Virus record (IMG/VR): IMGVR_UViG_3300034418_012563
Location: 1 to 63,708 of that record
Source: a virus
Strand: one strand, 5' to 3'
Length of the DNA stretch: 63,708 bases
Positions within the stretch are counted from its first letter, which is position 1; each line of letters begins with the position of its first letter. Made by a program: the position numbers and the translations under genes. Under the pieces are notes generated by a model. The model ran no database searches and was not told the origin of the DNA. It worked only from the letters and a program-made list of their open reading frames with translations. This document shows, piece by piece, positions 18,582 to 26,305 of the stretch.

Positions 18582-19865
18582 TTATAGGATATTCACCCAA
18601 CCCAAAGACTTATACATATATAAACCTTCTAAATCTTCTGCCGAGGAATCCGTACAGTAAACCAATAAACCAGGTAATGGACTTGGTATACTTATTCTTT
18701 GTGCTTGAGTCATTCTTGGTATTAATAACCCTTGATTGGTACTTGCCAATTCTAAAATTGCACATACGGGAGATGTTGTTCCTGTACCTATGGAAACTCC
18801 CGAATCACCACTAAAAGTAAGGTGATTTCCGTCTTGGTCCACTACTCTTTCTGACTGTAGTGTACCGTCATTATTATAAATGTTGTTTGTGTCTTGGAAA
18901 TTATATATTCCTGAACCACTATATGTTAATACCTGACCAACATTCGCTGTTGATGTGTCAACATCATTAATCTCACTTAAATTAGGTGTGAAATCAGGTC
19001 TTACAAAGATTGAGCCGTTAGATGATGCTTTTAATACTATCGCGACTTTTGTTTTGATTGCGGGCTCGGCAGGTTGAACATTTGTTAATCCACCAGGTCT
19101 TGTTGGATCAGAATATAAAATATCACCATCTAACCACGTTTCACCATTTTGTCCTCTTGTATCAATATCTCTAACTTCACCAAATGCCGTTACCCATCCA
19201 TCTCCTCCGTTGGTGATGTCGTGAGTTGCAACACCTATAACATAATCCGCAGGAAATGACCCGTCAGTTATTGCGGAAGCAATTAATATTCTTCCTGAAT
19301 TACCTGTGGTACCTGATGCCATAACTACAACACCATTGTCTATCTGTTGTCCTGATTGATTTTTAACTCTAAACCAATTCTCTTGACCTACTTGTAATGA
19401 AGTGTCTGAATAGGCGTTATAAATAACTAATGTTTCATAATCAAGATCAAAATAAACTCTACCCTCTGAAGATGTAACACCTGTTGATTCAAAAGGTGTA
19501 AAATCAATATAATCAACATTTACACTACCACCCGTTAAGTGTAAGGTATTACCATCTAAGTTCGCAAATCTTTCAGATGTGAAACTTGCATCTGTGTTGT
19601 AAATATTGATTGTGTTTGCGGAAGTGAAAAATCCTGTAACATTGAAGGTCCCTCCCGTATTATTAGTAAATGTCGCAGTACCATTTGTATCATTATAAGT
19701 ACCACCTGTAACAAACGTATCAGGCAAGGAAGAAACTTCTCTATATTTCAACTCGCTACCATCAATTACAACAACTTGGTTTATGTTGTTATTGAGGTCA
19801 ACGGTAGAAATAAAAGTCTTTCCACTTACTGATAATCCGTTTCTTGCTACTAGTTCTCTTGACAT
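18582..19865 (-). CDS. Short modular tail fiber, 427 aa
   Basis: A 427-residue beta-rich protein. Its N-terminus (ELVARNGLSVSGKTF) is nearly the same as that of the upstream 784-residue fiber (ELVARNGLRVSGSTF), suggesting the same attachment module. Its C-terminus (LELASTNQGLLIPRMTQAQ, then EGLYMYKSLGWVNIL) matches that of the downstream 815-residue fiber. Between them are one FVTGGTYNDTNGTATF block and a less repetitive region (residues about 110-300: NWFRVKNQSGQQIDNGVV, GVATHDITNGGDGWV) that looks like a distinct domain and resembles a head-decoration-like fold of small beta barrels, a weak call. It is preceded by a hairpin at 19894-19923, so it may head its own transcript or depend on read-through. 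Confidence 0.85.
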   Translation of the reverse strand: MSRELVARNGLSVSGKTFISTVDLNNNINQVVVIDGSELKYREVSSLPDTFVTGGTYNDTNGTATFTNNTGGTFNVTGFFTSANTINIYNTDASFTSERFANLDGNTLHLTGGSVNVDYIDFTPFESTGVTSSEGRVYFDLDYETLVIYNAYSDTSLQVGQENWFRVKNQSGQQIDNGVVVMASGTTGNSGRILIASAITDGSFPADYVIGVATHDITNGGDGWVTAFGEVRDIDTRGQNGETWLDGDILYSDPTRPGGLTNVQPAEPAIKTKVAIVLKASSNGSIFVRPDFTPNLSEINDVDTSTANVGQVLTYSGSGIYNFQDTNNIYNNDGTLQSERVVDQDGNHLTFSGDSGVSIGTGTTSPVCAILELASTNQGLLIPRMTQAQRISIPSPLPGLLVYCTDSSAEDLEGLYMYKSLGWVNIL

Positions 19866-19893
19866 TTTTCTATGTTAAAAAATTTGGCTATAA

Positions 19894-19923
19894 ATATGGT
19901 GGAAGTAAACACTCCCACCATAT
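19894..19923 (-). terminator. Hairpin between the 784- and 427-residue fiber genes
   Basis: On the minus strand it reads ATATGGTGGGAGT, a short loop, and ACTTCCACCATAT, a stem of about 13 pairs with one mismatch, followed by TTTATAG. It lies 15 bases after the stop of the 784-residue fiber gene. The T run is weak, so partial termination or processing is likely rather than complete termination. Confidence 0.5.
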
Positions 19924-19937
19924 TTTTAACTATAATA

Positions 19938-22292
19938 TTAAGCATTTATCGCAACCGCTCTTGTATTAGCAATTATGGATAAACCAGCACCTCCACTAAA
20001 GGTAACATTACCACTCGCATCTGCCGCCAATTCAGGATTAGTTCCAAATGTTCCTAAATCCATAGTTGACCAATCTGCGTATTCTACTCCACTATTGTGG
20101 AAAATAGCAGTAAAGAAACCTGAACGTGCAGCAGTACCATCAGTCATTGTGTATTCTACATGAACTGCCTTATAATCAGATGGTGAAACATTAAATAATG
20201 TTCCTGAAGCACCTGACCCTGTTACACGAAGGGTTTGTTCAGATGAAATTTTAATATCACTATCATCATTTCTTGTAAGAGTTGCCGCAGAATATTCTAC
20301 AGTTGCACCCGTTACAAAAGTATCCGATCCTGAGAAACCTGTAATTGTAATATCAGATTCTAATCCACCATTAATACCTAAAGTAAGTGTTCCTGTTTGA
20401 CCAGGATTACCTGCATAAGTACCACCAGTAATAAATGGTAATTCAAATGGTGAAGTACTTAATGTACCTGTTCCTGAGAATGATACCGCCCAATCTGATG
20501 AGTATGAAATACCTGTGATTGCTTGAATAGTTGAATTAACTACCGCACCACCATTTTTAGTAACCGAGATTACGTTGTTCGCTTCAGTAACTCCTGTTAC
20601 GAAATCAGTACCTAATGATAATGTAGCATCATAACTGTTTGATCCCTCCCAAGTAATGTCACCTGTAGCCAAACTAAATGTTGCACCCGTAATTGCATCA
20701 ATTGCGATACTTCCAGTAGCACCATTAGAACCTACAAAAGACACATCATTGTTAGTCTGAGTTAAACCTGTTAAAGCCGTAACAGTACCTAATGAATCTG
20801 TATTCCCTAAATTAGTTTCTAAAGTAATTGCGTTATCTAAAAGTGTACCACCTGTTACAAATTCAAATGCACCTGTTAATGTTACAGGTCCGAAATCACC
20901 ATCAGTATATTCCAAAGTTACAGTACCTGCCGCTTGTGATAATGTACCACCAGTTACGTAAGTATCTGCACCTTCAAATCCTGAAATTACGATATCTGAT
21001 TCAACACCACCATTAATTGATAATGTTAAGTCACCTGTACCTTGATTATATGAACCACCAGTAATAAATGGTAATTCAAATGAAGGTGCTGCAACATTAA
21101 ATGAAGAACCTGAAATTCCCCAATCACTATAAGCCACTTCAGTAATCGCACTTACGTTAAGTGTTACATCAATTAAGTCAGAACCTGATAAAGTAATATC
21201 ATTATCTGAAATAGTTGCACCTGTAAATGCTTGAATGTTGTAGTCGGTTGTTCCTGCACCTGCGTTACCAACAGTAATAATGTTGTTCGCTTCAGTTACA
21301 CCTGTTACAAAGTCAGTACCTAAATCAATATTTGAAATATTGTTAGAACCTTCTACTGTAATAATACCTGTTGAAGGATCAAATGTACCACCAGTAACTG
21401 CATCAATCGCAATACTTCCAGTTGCACCGTTAGAACCTGCAAAAGATACATCATTATTAGTTTGAGTTAAACCTGTTAAAGCAGTAACTGTACCTAATGA
21501 ATCTGTATTACCTAAATTAGTTTCTAAAGTAATACCATTATCTGTTAATGTACCACCCGTCACAAATTCAAATGCACCTGTTAATGTTACAGGACCATAT
21601 CCTTGATTGAAAGTTAATTCTACTTCACCAGTAGATTGAGTTAACGTACCGCCTGTTACGTGAGTATCGGTATTTGTTAATCCTGTGATCTGAATTGCAC
21701 TTTCTAAACCATCTTTAATACCTAAACTGATTGTACCTGCATTGTAAGAACCACCAGTAATAAATGGTAATTCTAATGGTGATGTTGAGATTGCACCTGT
21801 ACCTGCATAAGAAACACCCCATACTCCACTATCTGCAGAATAATCAGTTAATCCTGTGATTGCGACTACTTGTAAGTTAGTATCTGCACCACCGTTGTCC
21901 GTCAACGTGATTTGATTAGATGAAATTGTTGCAGCAGAGAAGTAATCCCAACCGCCAACTTGAAATGTACCTCCACTGTTGTTTGTGAAAGTTATTTGTC
22001 CGGCAGCATCATCATAAGTGCCACCTGTTAAAAATACGTTACCATTGGTAACGGTAAATGTTCCTCCTGTTGTGTTTGTAAACAAGAGATCTTTGTCTCC
22101 AGTGCCCGTAACCGTTCCGCCACTTACGAACACCTGACTGTCAAGTCCGGCTGCCGCGAGAAGTTTTACTTCTCTAGTTGACGGGTCGATTGCTAATACA
22201 CTATTCAACAAATTTTGGTCTGTAGAAACTGTTTGTAGGAATGTCGATCCCGACACTCTCAAACCATTTCTTGCTACTAATTCATTTGCCAT
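19938..22292 (-). CDS. Modular beta-repeat tail fiber, 784 aa
   Basis: A 784-residue protein dominated by imperfect repeats: blocks of the form LPFITGGSYN...LTLGINGGLES, VTGGTLTQSTGEVELTF, GPVTLTGAFEFVTGGTL and DFVTGVTEANN recur three or four times. Two DNA blocks (around 20521-20640 and 21250-21330) are close copies of sequence in the 815-residue fiber gene, so the two genes share shaft segments by duplication or recombination. The N-terminus is the ELVARNGL module shared with the 427-residue fiber. The C-terminal 110 residues are different (AVHVEYTMTDGTAARSGFF, NPELAADASGNVTFSG) and resemble the end of the 466-residue protein next upstream (VAYDYVINDGTNYRSGEV). The shaft-plus-tip organisation is inferred. 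Confidence 0.85.
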   Translation of the reverse strand: MANELVARNGLRVSGSTFLQTVSTDQNLLNSVLAIDPSTREVKLLAAAGLDSQVFVSGGTVTGTGDKDLLFTNTTGGTFTVTNGNVFLTGGTYDDAAGQITFTNNSGGTFQVGGWDYFSAATISSNQITLTDNGGADTNLQVVAITGLTDYSADSGVWGVSYAGTGAISTSPLELPFITGGSYNAGTISLGIKDGLESAIQITGLTNTDTHVTGGTLTQSTGEVELTFNQGYGPVTLTGAFEFVTGGTLTDNGITLETNLGNTDSLGTVTALTGLTQTNNDVSFAGSNGATGSIAIDAVTGGTFDPSTGIITVEGSNNISNIDLGTDFVTGVTEANNIITVGNAGAGTTDYNIQAFTGATISDNDITLSGSDLIDVTLNVSAITEVAYSDWGISGSSFNVAAPSFELPFITGGSYNQGTGDLTLSINGGVESDIVISGFEGADTYVTGGTLSQAAGTVTLEYTDGDFGPVTLTGAFEFVTGGTLLDNAITLETNLGNTDSLGTVTALTGLTQTNNDVSFVGSNGATGSIAIDAITGATFSLATGDITWEGSNSYDATLSLGTDFVTGVTEANNVISVTKNGGAVVNSTIQAITGISYSSDWAVSFSGTGTLSTSPFELPFITGGTYAGNPGQTGTLTLGINGGLESDITITGFSGSDTFVTGATVEYSAATLTRNDDSDIKISSEQTLRVTGSGASGTLFNVSPSDYKAVHVEYTMTDGTAARSGFFTAIFHNSGVEYADWSTMDLGTFGTNPELAADASGNVTFSGGAGLSIIANTRAVAINA

Positions 22293-22319
22293 TTTTTTGT
22301 TTTTTTTAGCAGTTTATTT

Positions 22320-23720
22320 TTATAGCTGGTTCTTTCCTAATCTAACGTCCCATGAACCACTTGAGACGCTGGCTATTAATCTTGCATTTCCACCTGAAAT
22401 ATCAAATGTCCACTCAAATGCCGCGGTTGATCCAATATCTATTGTTGATACATCATTAAATTGAACTTGAGTTCCATCCCATACCGCATGAACTTCTCCT
22501 GATCTATAATTTGTACCATCATTAATAACATAATCATATGCAACCGATTGATATAAACTTAAACTCGTCACATCAACAACCGTATTATTGGTTACACCTG
22601 ATGCTTCCACATAATCAAAATGAGTTAAGATATCCAAACCAGTTACGGTTACTGAACTATCATCATCTTTATCTAATGTGATTTCACCGTCAGCGTATGT
22701 TCCACCTGTAATTGACGCAGAAAAACCTGTAACTTGGAAAGTCGTACCATCCGACATTCCTAATGTTAATGTCGTTGGTGAATAAGTCGCTCCCGTTAAA
22801 TAAGTGTCTTCACTTGTAAATCCAGTGATTACTACCGTTGAATCGTCTGATTTCGTAAGGGTTAAAGTATTTGCCGCAAAAGTACCACCCGTAACCGAAA
22901 TATCTGATGAAACAAAACCCGTAACAATAAGGTCCGTTTCAAGTCCACCAGCATAACTTAATGTTAATGTGCCAGCAGAATAACTGGAACCACTAATAAA
23001 CGGTAAGGTCACCGTATCTGATGACCCATCTGTATTGGCTAAATCTAAATCATAATCACCACCATATGTGATACCCGATATGGAAGTTGTTGTTGAACCT
23101 GTCGTGAAACCTGTAACAGTAAAAGTTCCACCTGTTGTGTTTGAGAAGGTAGCAACACCTGTTGCATTATTGTATGTACCACCTGTTACGGTAATATCTG
23201 TTCCGTAGAATATTTTCCAACGTGCATTATCTCTTGTTACTCCACTAACACCTTCAATTGATGAATCTAACCACGCATCAATAAATGCCGTACCACCCGC
23301 AGTAGTTGTTGATACAGTTGTACCATAAGTACCTTCAGTTGTTGATCCCGAAGCCGAATTCCATAAACTTTCAAAATTAGGTATCGTATATTGATATGTT
23401 TTTTGTGTTTCGTGAACATAAACCAACATACCAAGTCTTCTACGACCTGACGAAATATTATCGGAATTTAATGTTAAAATATCAGGTAAAAAAGCTAAAG
23501 TTCTTTTTGAATATTGAATGGGTATCGTATTTCCCGTAAATTCAATAACCCCCGTAGAACCACTCGGAACGGTATAAATAAGGTCTTGGAGAGTATATAC
23601 CTCCATATAACCCCCAATCTGTAACACGCTAAAATTAGTACCAAAGGTCTTATCCCTTAATACCGAATCAGGTGTACTAATATTTATAGATGATAAAGGG
23701 TTTTTATATACAAAAGACAT
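22320..23720 (-). CDS. Tail fiber or fiber-base protein, 466 aa
   Basis: A 466-residue protein. Residues 1-165 are non-repetitive, with beta-strand character and a conserved-looking N-terminus (MSFVYKNPLSSINISTPDS). The rest contains VTGGTYNNATGVATFSNTTG, LPFISGSSYSAGTLTL and VTGGTFAANTLTLTKSDDS units of the same family as the neighbouring fibers. The C-terminal 90 residues (SVAYDYVINDGTNYRSGEVH, NARLIASVSS) match the end of the 784-residue protein, so this tip module occurs twice in adjacent genes. No enzymatic motif is visible. It is separated from the TPT-repeat gene by 67 bases with no clear signal. It may be the proximal member of the fiber set because its N-terminus is unlike the others; that is inference. 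Confidence 0.82.
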   Translation of the reverse strand: MSFVYKNPLSSINISTPDSVLRDKTFGTNFSVLQIGGYMEVYTLQDLIYTVPSGSTGVIEFTGNTIPIQYSKRTLAFLPDILTLNSDNISSGRRRLGMLVYVHETQKTYQYTIPNFESLWNSASGSTTEGTYGTTVSTTTAGGTAFIDAWLDSSIEGVSGVTRDNARWKIFYGTDITVTGGTYNNATGVATFSNTTGGTFTVTGFTTGSTTTSISGITYGGDYDLDLANTDGSSDTVTLPFISGSSYSAGTLTLSYAGGLETDLIVTGFVSSDISVTGGTFAANTLTLTKSDDSTVVITGFTSEDTYLTGATYSPTTLTLGMSDGTTFQVTGFSASITGGTYADGEITLDKDDDSSVTVTGLDILTHFDYVEASGVTNNTVVDVTSLSLYQSVAYDYVINDGTNYRSGEVHAVWDGTQVQFNDVSTIDIGSTAAFEWTFDISGGNARLIASVSSGSWDVRLGKNQL

Positions 23721-23787
23721 TCTCTACTATTTTCTTTAACATAAATACATATCAAAAACTATATGTACGTTTTTTTTTGGTTATTTT

Positions 23788-26229
23788 TTATGACACTGTG
23801 TTTCCTTTAAAATACAATGTGTTTGTTGTGTTATCCAATCTTACTCCCTGATCAGTAAATGTAGTATATAATCTATATGTTCCAGGAGCAAATGAACCAC
23901 CTGGATTATTTACACTATAAGTATATACTGATGATGCCATACTCGCAGTAACAAAAGTGTTCGGTCCGTTTCCATTAGAAAAATCTATACTAACTTGTCG
24001 GTTTCCACCGCCACCAATACCTTCATCGGGAATTACCCAAGTATACCAAGCATTACCCGGTACAGTACCACCTGATACTTCAGTTGTAACAAAATTGTAC
24101 TGTACTATCGCATTACCTTCACTGTCATTACCACCAGTACTTTGAGGTATTGTTTGAGTGATAATCACAGGTACACTTCCTGTTCCTGCATTTAGACTAT
24201 AATAATCTAAATAATGACCAATATCTGTGTTTGATGTTGGTGCCAATCCATTAGTAAATCCATAGAAACCAGCACCTTGTCCTGCCATATATGTACCAAT
24301 ATCACCCGCAATTGTATCAGGTTCAATTAATAGATAGGCAGTTGTTGGTGTTCCCGCAGAAGTACTAGTCGGAGTAGGTGTTGTTGCTGGAACTGTTTCC
24401 GTTGGAGTCGCAGTCACAGTTAAGGTCGGTGTACTCGTTGGTGTACTTGTAATTGTTGGCGTGTTAGTTGGCGTGCTAGTTACTGTTTGTGTTGGCGTAT
24501 TACTTACCGTTTGTGTTGGAGTAGCTGTTACCGTAGGAGTACTAGTCACCGTCTGAGTTGGAGTCGCAGTTATTGTTGTTGTCGGCGTGCTCGTTACTGT
24601 CGGTGTATTAGTCGGAGTACTACTTACCGTTTGTGTTGGTGTCGCTGTTACCGTTGAGGTTGGTGTCGCCGTTACCGTAGGAGTACTAGTAACTGTCTGA
24701 GTTGGTGTTGATGTTACCGTTGGTGTATTAGTTACCGTTTGAGTCGGAGTTGCGGTTATCGTAGGCGTATTAGTTACTGTTTGAGTTGGCGTGCTCGTTA
24801 CTGTCGGCGTATTAGTTGGAGTACTAGTCACCGTCTGTGTCGGTGTTGCTGTTACTGTAGAAGTTGGTGTCGCAGTTACCGTAGGTGTACTAGTCACTGT
24901 TTGTGTAGGTGTAGTCGTTACTGTCGGCGTATTAGTTACCGTTTGTGTTGGTGTTGCAGTTACAGTTGGTGTATTTGTAGGCGTATTACTTACCGTTTGT
25001 GTTGGTGTCGCTGTTACTGTAGAAGTTGGTGTACTTGTAATTGTTGGCGTGTTAGTTACCGTCTGAGTTGGAGTACTAGTTACAGTCGGGGTATTAGTTG
25101 GAGTATTACTTACCGTCTGTGTAGGTGTTGCGGTTATTGTTGGTGTATTAGTCACAGTTTGAGTAGGTGTACTCGTTACTGTAGGTGTACTAGTTGGAGT
25201 ATTACTTACCGTTTGTGTCGGCGTTGAAGTTATTGTCGGTGTATTAGTTGGAGTACTACTTACCGTCTGTGTTGGTGTCGCAGTTACCGTAGGTGTATTA
25301 GTTACCGTTTGAGTCGGAGTCGCAGTTACAGTTGGAGTATTGGTCAAAGTTTGTGTTGGTGTCGCTGTTACTGTCGGTGTATTTGTTACCGTCTGAGTTG
25401 GAGTATTACTTGGTGTATTAGTTACAGTTTGAGTAGGTGTGGCAGTCACCGTTGGTGTATTAGTTGGCGTACTACTCACTGTTTGTGTTGGTGTACTAGT
25501 AATTGTTTGTGTCGGAGTATTAGTCACCGCTGGTGTTTCACTTGGCGTAGGTGTGTTCGTTAGCGTTTGTGTTGGTGTACTGGTAACTGTAGGTGTATTA
25601 GTTACTGTTTGAGTCGGAGTACTAGTTACTGTCGGTGTATTAGTTACTGTTTGAGTCGGAGTACTAGTCACTGTTGGTGTGTTAGTAACCGTTTGTGTTG
25701 GAGTTGAAGTCACCGCAGGTGTTTCACTTGGCGTAGGTGTGTTCGTTAACGTTTGTGTTGGTGTACTACTCGCTGTTGGTGTATTTGTAACTGTCTGCGT
25801 TGGAGTTAACGTTAGTGTCGGTGTCGGAGTATTAGTTACACCCGCAGTTTCAGTAGGTGTTGGAGTTGCCGTGGCAGGTGCAGTACTTGTTAATGTTAAT
25901 GTTACCGTTGGAGTATTGGTTGGTGTAGGAGTTGGTGTTTGCGTAAATCCAGTTAATGTAACCGTAGGTGTAGGAGTTGGTGTGACATCTTCAACAACAA
26001 CTATTTTCTTGGAAACCGTTTCATCATTACAACCAGGTTGTTTGTTAACTACAAAAATCGTATATTGAATTCCCGAGGGTGATCCAGGTAAATCTAAAAC
26101 TACCCCCGCAACTATCTGATCACGGGTTATACCCGTTTCAATAGGTGTTGTGGAGGTTGAACCTGTATATATATTAAAAGGGCCTACAGCGTTTGAACTG
26201 AGAGTTAACCTAATTATTACCTGCGACAT
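23788..26229 (-). CDS. Thr/Pro repeat (TPT) stalk protein, 813 aa
   Basis: Three parts are visible. Residues 1-80 form an N-terminal beta-rich domain ([12 protein letters not shown], with FVVNKQPGC). Residues about 82-625 are a low-complexity stalk of repeats near [14 protein letters not shown], about 14 residues each, containing only Thr, Pro, Val, Gln, Asn, Ser, Ala and Ile. Residues about 630-813 are globular and beta-rich ([42 protein letters not shown]). Thr/Pro stalks are usually rigid and extended and can be O-glycosylated in Bacteroidota, so the protein probably holds a binding domain away from the baseplate. Glycosylation is only a possibility. The gene lies between the SprB-repeat protein and the 466-residue fiber, with 66-76 base gaps on each side. 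Confidence 0.85.
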   Translation of the reverse strand: MSQVIIRLTLSSNAVGPFNIYTGSTSTTPIETGITRDQIVAGVVLDLPGSPSGIQYTIFVVNKQPGCNDETVSKKIVVVEDVTPTPTPTVTLTGFTQTPTPTPTNTPTVTLTLTSTAPATATPTPTETAGVTNTPTPTLTLTPTQTVTNTPTASSTPTQTLTNTPTPSETPAVTSTPTQTVTNTPTVTSTPTQTVTNTPTVTSTPTQTVTNTPTVTSTPTQTLTNTPTPSETPAVTNTPTQTITSTPTQTVSSTPTNTPTVTATPTQTVTNTPSNTPTQTVTNTPTVTATPTQTLTNTPTVTATPTQTVTNTPTVTATPTQTVSSTPTNTPTITSTPTQTVSNTPTSTPTVTSTPTQTVTNTPTITATPTQTVSNTPTNTPTVTSTPTQTVTNTPTITSTPTSTVTATPTQTVSNTPTNTPTVTATPTQTVTNTPTVTTTPTQTVTSTPTVTATPTSTVTATPTQTVTSTPTNTPTVTSTPTQTVTNTPTITATPTQTVTNTPTVTSTPTQTVTSTPTVTATPTSTVTATPTQTVSSTPTNTPTVTSTPTTTITATPTQTVTSTPTVTATPTQTVSNTPTQTVTSTPTNTPTITSTPTSTPTLTVTATPTETVPATTPTPTSTSAGTPTTAYLLIEPDTIAGDIGTYMAGQGAGFYGFTNGLAPTSNTDIGHYLDYYSLNAGTGSVPVIITQTIPQSTGGNDSEGNAIVQYNFVTTEVSGGTVPGNAWYTWVIPDEGIGGGGNRQVSIDFSNGNGPNTFVTASMASSVYTYSVNNPGGSFAPGTYRLYTTFTDQGVRLDNTTNTLYFKGNTVS
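24345..25985 (-). repeat. TPT coding repeats
   Basis: Roughly 42-base degenerate repeats encoding [14 protein letters not shown]-like units, about 1.6 kb. The third codon positions vary freely between copies, so the protein repeat is under selection or the duplications are old. Confidence 0.93.
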
Positions 26230-26305
26230 CTACTTCCGTGTTTATATAATAAATACATCTTTTAATGAAAAATATATTTTTAATTACTATTTTATATTCA
26301 TTTAT

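Noticed and set aside
23745-23775. Hairpin ATACATAT...ATATGTAC near the 466-residue gene
   Set aside because: Very AT-rich, short stem without a clean T run; too weak to call a terminator.
24345-25985. Possible CRISPR-like array of short repeats
   Set aside because: Repeats lie in frame within a coding sequence, vary at third codon positions and have no unique spacers; likewise the arrays at 8014-15763 and 1547-3700.
24739-26068. Plus-strand frames rich in Cys, Arg and Val opposite the TPT repeats
   Set aside because: Shadow readings of the TPT-repeat coding sequence, which has a clear start, N-terminal domain and globular C-terminus on the minus strand.
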